From positions 1,116,001 through 1,180,000 of the forward strand of contig NC_014375.1 of NCBI RefSeq assembly GCF_000144605.1: DNA of 64,000 bases. Reading direction: 5' to 3'. This document shows, piece by piece, positions 8,315 to 16,491 of this stretch. Under the pieces are notes generated by a model. It was given only the letters and a program-made list of their open reading frames with translations. It was not told the origin of the DNA and did no database searches. A program made the position numbers and the translations under genes. The stretch is from Brevundimonas subvibrioides ATCC 15264. Lineage in GTDB: Bacteria; Pseudomonadota; Alphaproteobacteria; Caulobacterales; Caulobacteraceae. Numbering within the stretch: the first letter of the stretch is position 1; each line of letters begins with the position of its first letter.

Positions 8315-8980
8315 GTGACTGACGCTGCCTCCGACATTCCTGCCCGCAAGGCCGCCCCCGGCTCGACCCTGAACGGTGCCCGCGCCTTCTGGTTGAAGGA
8401 ACTGCACCGCTGGCACTGGATTTCGGCCGGGCTTTCGCTGGCGGGCATGCTGCTCTTCGCCATCACCGGCATCACCCTGAACCATGCGGCGCAGATCCCG
8501 GCCGAGCCCGTCACGGTCGAGACCTCGGCGACACTGCCCGCGCCGCTGCTGGCGCGCCTGTCCGACTTTCCGGACGAGACGACCGACCCTGTGCCCGACG
8601 CCGTGGCGCGCTGGGCGGTCGATGCGCTGGACGCCTCCGTGGGGGGGCTGCCGACCGAGACGGCGCCCGACGAGATCTATGTCGCGCTCAAGGGGCCTGG
8701 AAAAGACGGCTGGCTGACCATCGACCGGGCGACCGGCGAGGCGGTGCGCGAGACGACCACCCGCGGCTGGGTCGCCTATCTGAACGACCTGCACAAGGGC
8801 CGCGACACCGGTCCGGTCTGGTACTGGTTCATCGACGTATTCGCTGTGGCCTGCATCGTCTTCGCCGTGACCGGCCTGACCCTGTTGTGGCTGCACGCCC
8901 GGAACCGCGCCTCGACCTGGCCCCTCGTGGGGCTGGGGATCGCGGTGCCGGTCATCATCGCCCTGATCTTCATCCACTGA
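8315..8980 (+). CDS. PepSY-associated transmembrane helix protein
   Basis: This 221-residue inner-membrane protein has a first TM helix near residues 37-58 (ISAGLSLAGMLLFAITGITLNH), a periplasmic PepSY-like region (about 60-155) and two more TM helices near the C-terminus (about 165-190 and 200-221). The motif WHWISAGLSLAG with an ITGITLNH helix is typical of PepSY-TM proteins linked to iron uptake; the histidines could bind heme. I chose the GTG at 8315 because AGGCGAG precedes it and no upstream stretch is homologous. It is the first gene of a five-gene run and follows a Fur-like box. It may pass electrons across the membrane. Confidence 0.8.
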   Translation: MTDAASDIPARKAAPGSTLNGARAFWLKELHRWHWISAGLSLAGMLLFAITGITLNHAAQIPAEPVTVETSATLPAPLLARLSDFPDETTDPVPDAVARWAVDALDASVGGLPTETAPDEIYVALKGPGKDGWLTIDRATGEAVRETTTRGWVAYLNDLHKGRDTGPVWYWFIDVFAVACIVFAVTGLTLLWLHARNRASTWPLVGLGIAVPVIIALIFIH

Positions 8981-8991
8981 CGAGTTTGCCC

Positions 8992-9510
8992 ATGCGTACC
9001 CTGCCTGTCGTCCTGGCCGTCGCGGCGGGATCCGTTGCTGCCCCGGCCCTGGCCGCTGACCTGACCGTGACGGTCGAGGTGCCGACGGTCCGCACCGCCG
9101 CCTACCATCGCCCCTATGTCGCGATCTGGATCGAACAGCCCGACCAGACCGCCGTTCGCACCATCGCCCTCTGGTACGAGGCGGGCGAAACCGCGCGCGG
9201 CGACGGCGACGGCGCGCAGTATCTGAAAGATATCCGGACCTGGTGGCGCAAGGGCGGTCGCGCCATGACCGTGCCGATCAGCGGTGTCAGCGGCCCGACC
9301 CGGGCCCCGGGCCGTCAGACGGTGACCGTTCCTGGCGCGCGCCTCGCGAGCCTGCCGGCCGGTCAGTACAACGTCGTCGTCGAGGCGGCGCGCGAGCAGG
9401 GCGGCCGCGAACTGGTGCGCGTGCCCTTCACCTGGGGCGGGGCCGCGTCGTCCGGCTCGGCCGCCGGAACCTCCGAACTGGGCGCCGTCCGCGTCGCCGT
9501 CACCCGATAG
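8992..9510 (+). CDS. DUF2271 periplasmic protein
   Basis: The 172-residue product has a cleavable signal peptide (MRTLPVVLAVAAGSVAAPALA, cleavage near residue 21). The mature domain holds the DUF2271 hallmarks: PYVAIWIEQPDQTAVRTIALWYE early, DIRTWWR in the middle, and a late strand YNVVVEAAREQGGRE. It is a predicted periplasmic beta-rich protein. The family has no proven biochemical role but is found beside PepSY-TM, DUF4198 and ApbE genes, as here, which suggests a redox or metal role. It starts 11 bases after the PepSY gene. Confidence 0.82.
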   Translation: MRTLPVVLAVAAGSVAAPALAADLTVTVEVPTVRTAAYHRPYVAIWIEQPDQTAVRTIALWYEAGETARGDGDGAQYLKDIRTWWRKGGRAMTVPISGVSGPTRAPGRQTVTVPGARLASLPAGQYNVVVEAAREQGGRELVRVPFTWGGAASSGSAAGTSELGAVRVAVTR

Positions 9511-9521
9511 GAATCTCTGAC

Positions 9522-10358
9522 ATGAAGAAGCTGATCCTGCCCGCCATCGCCCTGCTGGCCGCCGTGGCCGCACCGTTCTCGGCCAGCGCGCACCGTGGCT
9601 GGCTGATGCCGTCCAGCACCGTCCTGTCGGGCGAGCGCGCCTGGGTCGCATTCGACGCCGCGGCCTCCAACGGCGTCTTCATCGCCGACCACGCCCCCCT
9701 GCGCCTGTCGCCCCAGACCCTCAGCGTCCTCGCACCCGACGGTGCGGCGGGCGTCGTCGCCAACCTGATGCAGGGCGCCTATCGCTCGACCTTCGACGTC
9801 GAGATCAACAAGCCCGGCACCTGGAAGATCGCCAATGCCTCCGCCGGCATGAACGCCGCCTGGATCCTGAACGGCACGCCCGGTCGCTGGCGCGGTCCGG
9901 CCGCCGACATGGCCGCCAACGTCCCGGCCGGGGCCACCGACGTCGTCTCGGCCCCCAGCGCCAGCCGCCTCGAAACCTTCGTGACCCTGGGCGAGCCGAC
10001 GACCTCGGTCTTCGCCCCGACCGGCGTCGGCATCGAGATGGTGCCGGTGACCCACCCCAACGACCTGGTGGCCGAGGAAGCGGCGACCTTCCAGTTCCTG
10101 AAGGACGGCGCCCCCTATGCCAACGCCGACGTCATCGTCGCGCGGGGCGGCCTGCAGTACCGCGACAATCCCGAGGAAATGACCGCCCGGACGGACGCCG
10201 ACGGCAAGGTCTCGATCACCTGGCCCGAGGCCGGCATGTACTGGGTCAACACCAGCTGGCGCGACCCGGCCGCACCGGCTCCGGTCGAGGGTGAAGGCCG
10301 CGGCGGACCCCCGGTCGCCTCGGCCCAGTACACCGCCGTGCTGCAGGTCCTGCCCTGA
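9522..10358 (+). CDS. DUF4198 (NikM/CbiK-like) periplasmic protein
   Basis: The 278-residue product has a signal peptide (MKKLILPAIALLAAVAAPFSASA) followed directly by HRGWLMPSSTVLSG, the N-terminal AHxxWLxP signature of DUF4198. That histidine close to the mature N-terminus resembles the metal-binding start of NikM/CbiM-associated proteins. An Ig-like beta region (about 30-180) and a C-terminal beta domain with VIVARGGLQYRDNPEE and DADGKVSITWPEAGMYW follow. It probably binds a metal or metal complex in the periplasm. It lies 11 bases after DUF2271. Confidence 0.82.
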   Translation: MKKLILPAIALLAAVAAPFSASAHRGWLMPSSTVLSGERAWVAFDAAASNGVFIADHAPLRLSPQTLSVLAPDGAAGVVANLMQGAYRSTFDVEINKPGTWKIANASAGMNAAWILNGTPGRWRGPAADMAANVPAGATDVVSAPSASRLETFVTLGEPTTSVFAPTGVGIEMVPVTHPNDLVAEEAATFQFLKDGAPYANADVIVARGGLQYRDNPEEMTARTDADGKVSITWPEAGMYWVNTSWRDPAAPAPVEGEGRGGPPVASAQYTAVLQVLP

Positions 10359-10444
10359 GCCTCCGCGGCTCGCGCGGAGCCCCGCCGCCGCTCGACCTGC
10401 GCGACGCGGGCGAGCGGTCGGCGACCCGTGTCCTGCTCCCGCCG

Positions 10445-11428
10445 ATGGATCGCCCGCCGGCGCGTCCGAATGGCGACAGGATCTGGTCGCTGGACGGCGA
10501 CACCATGGGCACGACCTGGTCGGTCCGGCTGGTCGCGCCGTCGGGGCTGGAGCAGGCCGCTGTCGAAGCCGCGATCCAGGCCGACCTGGACGCCGTCATC
10601 GCCGTCTTCAGTCCCTGGGCGCATGACAGCGAAATCGCTCGCTTCAACGCCGCCCCGCCCGGCATGTGGGCGCTGTCGCCCGCCCTGTGGTCTGTGCTCG
10701 ACGCCTCCATGAACCTGGCGGACGACACCGACGGCGCGGTCGATCCCACCTTGGGGGCCCTGGTCGACCTGTGGGGATTCGGCCCGCCGGGACCGCGACC
10801 GGACACCGACCCGCTACCGTCCGAAGCCGAAATCGCGACTGCCTTGGCCGTCAGTGGCTGGCAGGGTCTGCGTCTGCACCGCGACGCGCGGGCGGCCATG
10901 CAGCCGGGCGGGCTGAAGCTGGACTTTTCCGGCATTGCCAAGGGTCACGCCGTGGACCGGGTGTCCGACACCCTCACCGCGCTGGGCTGCAACTCTCACC
11001 TGGTCGAGATCGGTGGCGAGATGCGCGGCACGGGCGTCAAGCCGGATGCCCAGCCGTGGTGGATCGGGCTGGAGCCTCCGCCCGGTGCGATGATCCCCCG
11101 CTCGGTCGCGGGCTTGGTCGATATCGCTGTGGCGACGTCCGGCGACTGGCGACGGGCCTTCCAATTCGACGGGATCCTGTACCCGCATACGCTGGACGGG
11201 CGGACCGGTCGGCCGGTGGCGAACGGCGTCGCCTCGGTGACCGTTTTCCACGCCAGCGCCATGCTGGCCGATGCCTGGGCCACGGCCCTGACCGTCAGCG
11301 GCCCGGAACAGGGGCTGGCGCTCGCCCGGGCCCACGGCATTGCCGCCCAGATCCTGACCCGGACCTCCGAAGGCGTGACCGAGGTCCTGAGCCCGGCCTT
11401 TGCGGCGATGCTGGACGACGAGGCTTGA
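10445..11428 (+). CDS. apbE: FAD:protein FMN transferase (ApbE family)
   Basis: The 327-residue ApbE-fold protein transfers FMN from FAD to Thr/Ser of acceptor proteins. It has the family motifs GDTMGTTWSVRL near the N-terminus, SPWAHDSEIARFN, GGLKLDFSGIAKGHAVDRV, VEIGGEMRGTG, and the C-terminal metal- and substrate-binding blocks (ATSGDWRRAF, HTLDGRTGRPV, ADAWATAL). I see no signal peptide or lipobox before GDTMGTT, and the upstream in-frame sequence is Pro/Arg-rich, so the protein may act in the cytoplasm. It sits between DUF4198 and the flavodoxin reductase. No clear Dxx[ST]GA[ST] acceptor is present in the operon. Confidence 0.92.
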   Translation: MDRPPARPNGDRIWSLDGDTMGTTWSVRLVAPSGLEQAAVEAAIQADLDAVIAVFSPWAHDSEIARFNAAPPGMWALSPALWSVLDASMNLADDTDGAVDPTLGALVDLWGFGPPGPRPDTDPLPSEAEIATALAVSGWQGLRLHRDARAAMQPGGLKLDFSGIAKGHAVDRVSDTLTALGCNSHLVEIGGEMRGTGVKPDAQPWWIGLEPPPGAMIPRSVAGLVDIAVATSGDWRRAFQFDGILYPHTLDGRTGRPVANGVASVTVFHASAMLADAWATALTVSGPEQGLALARAHGIAAQILTRTSEGVTEVLSPAFAAMLDDEA

Positions 11429-12765
11429 GCGCGGACCCGGTGCGGTGGCTGTGGGCGGCGGCCGTGGTGGCGGTCTGGCTGATCCTGACCGGCTGGATCA
11501 TCTGGCGCGCGCGCCGGCGGCCCGAGACCGGAGGCGAAGGGGGCAACCTGTTGATCGCGGTGGCCAGCCAGACGGGGTTCGGCGACGAATTGGCCGAGGT
11601 TGCCCGCCGCATGCTGGCCGAGGCGGGCCAGTCCGCGCGGGTCGCCGCCTTGTCCGAGCTTGAGGCGGCCGACCTGATCGCCGCGCGCCGCGTCCTCTTT
11701 ATCGCCTCCACGACCGGCGAGGGCGATGCGCCCGACAGCGCTGCCCGGTTCGTGCGAAGGACCATGGCGGCCGGGGTCGACCTGTCGGGCGTATCCTATG
11801 GCCTGCTGTCGCTCGGCGATCGGTCGTACCGCGATTTCTGCGGCTTCGGTCGGGCCCTCGACGGCTGGCTGAAGGGGGCCGGGGCCGTCGCCCTGTTCGA
11901 AACGGTCGAGGTCGACAACGGCGACGCGTCGGCCATCCGGCGTTGGCAGGGCGAACTCGCGGCGCTGACCGGCGGGGTCGCGACGGCAGAATGGACCGCG
12001 CCGGATCATGCCCCCTGGCGGCTGGTCGAGCGCTGCCTGCTGAACCCGGGCAGTCCGGGCGAGGCGGCCTGGCACCTCGGCTTCGAACCGCCGGCTGCCG
12101 GCCTCGACTGGCAGGCCGGCGACATCGTCGAGCTGGTTGGACCCTCGACCGACGACGGCCTGGCCCTGCGCGAATACTCCGTCGCCTCCCTGCCGTCGGA
12201 CGGTCGGGTGGAGTTGCTGGTGCGCCGCATGCATCGTCCCGACGGCACGCCGGGTCTGGTGTCGGGCTGGCTGACGGGCCCGCTGAAGGTCGGGGACGCC
12301 GTGCCGATGCGTCTTCGCGTCAATGCCGCCTTCCGCGCGCCGCCGTCCTCCACGCCCATGATCCTGATCGGCAATGGCACCGGCCTGGCGGGCCTGCGAT
12401 CGCACCTGAAGGCCCGCGCGTCAGAACCGGGATCGGCCCAGACCTGGCTCATGTTCGGCGAGCGGACGGCAGAACACGATGCCTTCCATGACGCCGAGTT
12501 GCAGGGCTGGCTGGCCAGCGGTGCCCTGACCCGGCTGGACCGGACCTTCTCGCGCGATCCCGGCGACGGGCGCTATGTGCAGGCGCTGATCACAGAGAAT
12601 GCCGACACCGTCCGCGACTGGATCGGGCGGGGCGCGGCCCTCTACATCTGCGGCAGTCTGGAGGGCATGGCGGGCGGGGTACACGTCGCGCTCGAGGACG
12701 TGCTGGGCACCACGGCCCTTCGGGATCTGGTCGAAACCGGCCGCTATCGCCGCGACGTCTACTAG
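11425..12765 (+). CDS. Membrane-anchored flavodoxin/FNR reductase (CysJ/CPR-like)
   Basis: The product (about 446 residues) has one N-terminal TM helix (LWAAAVVAVWLILTGWIIW, then basic residues). A flavodoxin domain (LLIAVASQTGFGDELA, STTGEGDAP, SLGDRSYRDFCGFG) and an FAD/NADPH-binding reductase domain (REYSVAS, IGNGTGLAGLRSHL, MFGER, LYICGS, ending RRDVY) follow. It resembles sulfite reductase alpha subunit or P450 reductase but seems to lack much of the connecting domain. It should move electrons from NADPH to a flavin acceptor at the inner membrane. I favour the TTG that forms TTGA with the apbE stop; a GTG at 11440 is possible. Confidence 0.88.
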   Translation: MSADPVRWLWAAAVVAVWLILTGWIIWRARRRPETGGEGGNLLIAVASQTGFGDELAEVARRMLAEAGQSARVAALSELEAADLIAARRVLFIASTTGEGDAPDSAARFVRRTMAAGVDLSGVSYGLLSLGDRSYRDFCGFGRALDGWLKGAGAVALFETVEVDNGDASAIRRWQGELAALTGGVATAEWTAPDHAPWRLVERCLLNPGSPGEAAWHLGFEPPAAGLDWQAGDIVELVGPSTDDGLALREYSVASLPSDGRVELLVRRMHRPDGTPGLVSGWLTGPLKVGDAVPMRLRVNAAFRAPPSSTPMILIGNGTGLAGLRSHLKARASEPGSAQTWLMFGERTAEHDAFHDAELQGWLASGALTRLDRTFSRDPGDGRYVQALITENADTVRDWIGRGAALYICGSLEGMAGGVHVALEDVLGTTALRDLVETGRYRRDVY

Positions 12766-12874
12766 CGACGCCTGCGCCCCTATCCCGACCCGATCCATCT
12801 GCTAGAGGACGGGGCCCGGAACGCACGCGCCCGCGCGACGTTGCCGGATCGTGCACTCCGTCATCAGGTCCTCC

Positions 12875-13675
12875 ATGAAGATCCGCGTCCGCGCCGACCT
12901 CGTCTATCGGTTCGATCCCCCGACCGATGCGATCTACAAGATTCAGGTCGCGCACTGGCCGGGTCAGACCGTGATCGAGGAGCGGCTGGTCACCAACCCG
13001 CCGCAGGATTTTCACGAGGACGAGGACGCCGACTTCGGGGCCCGCACCCTGCGCGCGCGTCTGTCGGGCGAGGTGGCGGTCACCTATGAGGCCCTGGTCG
13101 ACAACGGCACCCTGATGGGCCTGCCGCCGGGCGCGACCCAGCACGACTGGAACGACCTGCCGGCCGAAGTCCTGACCTATCTGTGGCCCAGCCGGTACTG
13201 CCCGTCGGATCAGTTCGGCCGGTTCGCGGAACGCCAGTTCGGCGACACCGCCGGCGGCGAGCGCGTCCTGGCGATCCTGGGCTGGATCACCGAGAACATC
13301 GACTATGAGGCGGGCGTGTCGGATTCGGAGACGACGGCCTCGCGCACCTTCATCGACCGGGCCGGTGTGTGCCGCGATTTCACCCATATGGGCATCACCC
13401 TGTGCCGGGCCTCTGGCATCCCGGCCCGCGCCGTCAGTGCCTTTGCCCATCAGCTGAACCCGCCGGACTTCCATGCGATCTTCGAGGTCTGGCTGTCGAA
13501 CGGCTGGTGGCTGGTCGATCCGACCGGGCTGGCCCCGATCGAAGGGCTCGTACGGATCGCCTGCGGGCGCGACGCGGCCGACATCGCCTTCCTGTCGACC
13601 CAGGGGACCTGCGAACTGGTCCGTCAGTCGATCACGGCCGTCGCGGGGGATGCGGACAGCCTCAAGGCCGCCTGA
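12875..13675 (+). CDS. Transglutaminase-like family protein
   Basis: The 266-residue protein has an N-terminal beta domain (about 1-110, KIRVRADLVYRFDPPTDAIYKIQVAHWPGQ) and a transglutaminase-like core with the Cys of RAGVCRDFTHMG, His of DFHAIFEVWL and Asp of WWLVDPTGLAP as the probable Cys-His-Asp triad. These proteins are usually cysteine peptidases or cross-linkers, often clustered with alpha-E and circularly permuted ATP-grasp genes; those partners are absent here. No signal peptide is seen. I chose the ATG at 12875 because the family N-terminus starts there. It lies 109 bases after the reductase gene and is probably independent of the Fur-like operon. Confidence 0.85.
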   Translation: MKIRVRADLVYRFDPPTDAIYKIQVAHWPGQTVIEERLVTNPPQDFHEDEDADFGARTLRARLSGEVAVTYEALVDNGTLMGLPPGATQHDWNDLPAEVLTYLWPSRYCPSDQFGRFAERQFGDTAGGERVLAILGWITENIDYEAGVSDSETTASRTFIDRAGVCRDFTHMGITLCRASGIPARAVSAFAHQLNPPDFHAIFEVWLSNGWWLVDPTGLAPIEGLVRIACGRDAADIAFLSTQGTCELVRQSITAVAGDADSLKAA

Positions 13676-13678
13676 GCC

Positions 13679-15367
13679 CTACCGGCCGGGTCGGGCGCGC
13701 CAGGCCTCGACGAAGTCCAGCCGCCGCAGGACCTTGTTGTCGGGATCGACCAGGACGTGCGCCCCGGCCGGGACGGCGATCGACCCGCGCCCGCCGGTCA
13801 TCGGGACGGTCTGGACGACGCCATCGATCTCGACCTCCACAGGCATGGGAAAGACGCCGCCGTCGCCGGTGGTCCACGACAGGCCCAGAGTGTCGCCTTC
13901 GCGCGTCTCGGCCAGCACGGGCAGGGCGGCATTGTAGAGATAGCCGCGGAAGAACCAGCCGTAGTCCTGGCCCGTCACGTCGTTGACGATCCGCAGGAAG
14001 TCGGGCGTCGAGCGATACAGGGTGGTGAAATTGCCCGGCTGCGGATCGGGCCTCCCATAGACCAGCGTCGTCACGGCCTCGTGGAACGCCGCGTCTCCGA
14101 TCAGCATCCGCAGGGAATGGGCGATCAGCGCGCCCTTGAAATAGATGTCGTTACCCGGGCCGGTCTCGCCCTTGTAGACCTCGTCCTCGCTCTTGAGCGT
14201 GCCGGACACGACGGGGAACTGGTTGCGCAGATCCTGCTGCATCTTGGCCAGTTCGGTCTGCATGTACCGGTCGCCGTTCAGCCAGCGGGCATAGAGCGGC
14301 TGCATATAGGTGCCCAGACCCTCGTGCAGCCACATGTCATCGGCGTTGGCATTGGTCAGCTGGTTGCCGAACCACTCATGTGACAGTTCATGTTGCAGCA
14401 GCCAGTCGTACCCCCTGCCGTCCAGCCGATACTGGTTGCCATAGGCGTTGATCGTCTGGTGCTCCATGCCCAGGTGGGGCGTCTCGACCACGCCCATCTT
14501 CTCGTCGCCGAACGGGAAGGGGCCCACCGTAGCCTCGAAGAAGTCCAGCTGCAGCGGGAACTCCGCAAACAGGGCGGCGGCCTGCGCCGGGTCGTCCGAC
14601 TTCAGGTACCAGTAATGCATCGGGAAGGTGTTGCCGAACCGGCTGCGATAGTCGGCCCGCAGCTCCGCGTACGGCCCGATGTTTAGGGCGATGGCATAGG
14701 TGTTCGGGTTGGCGGCGCTCCAGTTCCACGTCGTCCAGCCGTCGCCGTGGTCCTCCGAGCCCAAGAACCGGCCGTTGGACGGGGCAGACAGGCCGGTGGG
14801 CACGGTGATGTGCAGGTTGACGCGGGCCGGCTCGGCCAGAGGGCTGTCGATGCAGGGCCACAGCAGGTCGCAGCCCTCGCCCTGGATGGCGGTGGCGATC
14901 CAGGGTTCGCCGCCGGGCGCCGTCGACCAGACGAAGCCGCCGTCCCAGGGCGCGTTGGGGGCCACGCGCGGCTGTCCGGCATAGGCGATGCGCAGGGTGG
15001 TGGTGTCGCCCGCCGCCAACGGGCGGGGCAGGGCGACGGTCATCCGGCCTTCGGGATTTGTCCATTCGGCGGCCAGGCCGTCGACCGACACCGCCGAGAC
15101 GTCGAACAGGGTATCCAGCTCGACCACCAGTCGAGCGACGGGGGCAGTGGCGGTGAAGGTCAATTCGGCCACGGCATCGATGGCCTTGTCGTCCGGGATG
15201 ACCTTGATCGACAGATCCACGAGGTCGATTCGCACCGCCTCCTGTTCGGCCGTCCGGGGCTGGTCGGTCAGCAGGGTGAAGGCGGTCGACTCGCGGGACG
15301 AGGCGTCCTGTGCGGTTGCGGTGGTGGCCAGAAGGGTCGCAGCAAGAACGGACAGAACGGATCGCAT
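13679..15367 (-). CDS. M1-family zinc metallopeptidase (aminopeptidase N-like)
   Basis: The 562-residue exported protein has a signal peptide (MRSVLSVLAATLLATTATAQ). An N-terminal beta-saddle domain (about 30-220) and a gluzincin catalytic domain with zinc motif HELSHEWFGN and the third ligand in MWLHEGLGTYMQ follow, then a helical C-terminal part. The family GxMEN substrate motif appears as LGMEHQT, with His in place of Asn. It releases N-terminal residues from periplasmic or surface peptides. It converges on the transglutaminase-like gene, with three bases between the stops. The rpmB terminator separates it from the upstream gene. Confidence 0.93.
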   Translation of the reverse strand: MRSVLSVLAATLLATTATAQDASSRESTAFTLLTDQPRTAEQEAVRIDLVDLSIKVIPDDKAIDAVAELTFTATAPVARLVVELDTLFDVSAVSVDGLAAEWTNPEGRMTVALPRPLAAGDTTTLRIAYAGQPRVAPNAPWDGGFVWSTAPGGEPWIATAIQGEGCDLLWPCIDSPLAEPARVNLHITVPTGLSAPSNGRFLGSEDHGDGWTTWNWSAANPNTYAIALNIGPYAELRADYRSRFGNTFPMHYWYLKSDDPAQAAALFAEFPLQLDFFEATVGPFPFGDEKMGVVETPHLGMEHQTINAYGNQYRLDGRGYDWLLQHELSHEWFGNQLTNANADDMWLHEGLGTYMQPLYARWLNGDRYMQTELAKMQQDLRNQFPVVSGTLKSEDEVYKGETGPGNDIYFKGALIAHSLRMLIGDAAFHEAVTTLVYGRPDPQPGNFTTLYRSTPDFLRIVNDVTGQDYGWFFRGYLYNAALPVLAETREGDTLGLSWTTGDGGVFPMPVEVEIDGVVQTVPMTGGRGSIAVPAGAHVLVDPDNKVLRRLDFVEAWRARPGR

Positions 15368-15415
15368 CGGGACTCCTCGGAACGAGGATAAAGCCTACGC
15401 GGTGGGGCGGAATTG

Positions 15416-15443
15416 AAAAAGGCCGGTGTTTCCACCGGCCCTT
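15416..15443 (-). terminator. Rho-independent terminator of rpmB
   Basis: On the minus strand GGCCGGTG, loop GAAA, CACCGGCC is followed by TTTTT. The 8-base perfect stem lies about 25 bases after the rpmB stop and before the M1 peptidase gene. Confidence 0.9.
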
Positions 15444-15467
15444 TCCGAAATCGTGATGCGCCGAAGA

Positions 15468-15764
15468 TCAGGCGGCGGCTTGCTCGGCCAGCTTGGCCTT
15501 GACCTGACGCTTGATGCGCTGGGCCGCGACCGACAGCTTCTCGTCGTCAGCCTTGACGATGAACGGATCCAGACCACCCTTGAAGTCCAGGGTCCGCAGC
15601 GCCGCGTTCGAGATGCGCAGGGTGTAGGACTGGCCCAGGGCTTCCGAAGCCAGCTTGACCTTCTTCAGCGACGGCAGGAACCGGCGCTTGGTCTTCACAT
15701 TCGAGTGGCTGACCAGGTTACCGACCATCGGGCCGATACCGGTGAGTTCGCAACGACGTGACAT
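15468..15764 (-). CDS. rpmB: 50S ribosomal protein L28
   Basis: The 98-residue product carries the L28 signature at its N-terminus (MSRRCELTGIGPMVGNLVSHSNVKTKRRF) and the L28 core SLRISNAALRTLDFKGGLD-like segment (here TLRISNAALRTLDF), with a basic C-terminal helix. It binds the large subunit rRNA near the E site. The start at 15764 is fixed by homology; AAGGAAC precedes it. It is transcribed alone from a sigma70-like promoter at 15876-15904, with a hairpin at the transcript 5' end and a terminator just after the stop. Confidence 0.98.
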   Translation of the reverse strand: MSRRCELTGIGPMVGNLVSHSNVKTKRRFLPSLKKVKLASEALGQSYTLRISNAALRTLDFKGGLDPFIVKADDEKLSVAAQRIKRQVKAKLAEQAAA

Positions 15765-15842
15765 CGTCAGTTCCTTAGGGCACGGCGTCCACACCCCTCC
15801 TTGATCCTGGGATCGCAGCGTGGGGGACGCATGAAACAAATG

Positions 15843-15865
15843 CGCGCGGGGTGGCTCCCCGCGCG
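15843..15865 (-). promoter_or_regulatory. Hairpin at the 5' end of the rpmB leader
   Basis: Two perfect 9-base arms (CGCGCGGGG and CCCCGCGCG) enclose a 5-base loop. On the minus strand the hairpin is followed by CATTTGTTTC. It begins within a few bases of the predicted transcription start, leaving about 80 bases to the ATG. It may stabilise the mRNA or act as an attenuator; neither is shown. Confidence 0.5.
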
Positions 15866-15875
15866 AGAGGGGGCC

Positions 15876-15904
15876 GTATAGAGGAAGCGATCGCGCGCCG
15901 TCAA
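15876..15904 (-). promoter_or_regulatory. Sigma70-type promoter of rpmB
   Basis: On the minus strand TTGACG (15904-15899) is followed after 17 bases by CTATAC (15881-15876), a good match to the alphaproteobacterial housekeeping promoter. The predicted start is near 15869, giving a leader of about 105 bases before rpmB. Confidence 0.7.
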
Positions 15905-16032
15905 GGCTGGCGGGACATGAAACCGGAGCATGGTCTCATCGTTCATGCGTCGTTCAATCGCCACCATCCAATGCTTAAGCTAATCGGGTCAACGCTTCAG
16001 CCCGTCGCGCCGCCCCGAACGAGAGATCGCCG

Positions 16033-16491
16033 ATGACCGTGTCCGCCTTCGTCCTCCGCACCCTGGCCGTCGCCGCGCCCGCCGTGGCCGGAGCCGTCCT
16101 GCTGGCCGCGCCGTCATCGGCCCAGGCCCCCGGCGGCGAGCCTCTGCCCGGCTACTGGGAATACACGACCAACGCCGTGGGCATCCGCAGCACCGAACAG
16201 AAATGCGTGCGGCCCAGCGAGATCAACCGCTTCTTCGGCGGCCTGTCCACGCGGCGCTGGCGCTGTGTCTATCCGACGCGCGAGGTCGGCAACGGCAATG
16301 CGCGCTTCGAAGGCACCTGCACCGATCCGCGGGGCCGCCGGGTCAACGTTCGCCTGCGGGGGCCCTATCAGACCGAGAGTTTCCGGTTCAGCGGCGGGGC
16401 CCAGCTCGCGCGCGGCACGCCGTTTCTGCCGGCCAGCATCACCGCGCGTCGTCTCGCCGCCGTCTGTCCGGCGGGCGCCGAGTACTTCTAG
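16033..16491 (+). CDS. DUF3617-like periplasmic protein
   Basis: The 152-residue product has a signal peptide (TLAVAAPAVAGAVLLAAPSSAQA). The mature part GYWEYTTNAVGIRSTEQKCVRPSEINRF, a GxWE...C-P pattern, and a later pair of cysteines (RWRCVYPT, FEGTC) fit the DUF3617 family of small periplasmic proteins. No function is established. The ATG lies just after GAGAGATCGCCG. Its 3' end overlaps the convergent LysR gene by 4 bases, so their mRNAs share antisense complementarity at the ends. Confidence 0.75.
   Translation: MTVSAFVLRTLAVAAPAVAGAVLLAAPSSAQAPGGEPLPGYWEYTTNAVGIRSTEQKCVRPSEINRFFGGLSTRRWRCVYPTREVGNGNARFEGTCTDPRGRRVNVRLRGPYQTESFRFSGGAQLARGTPFLPASITARRLAAVCPAGAEYF

Noticed and set aside
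10666..11424. Upstream extension of the flavodoxin/FNR protein
   Set aside because: It is the shadow of apbE; homology begins after the apbE stop.
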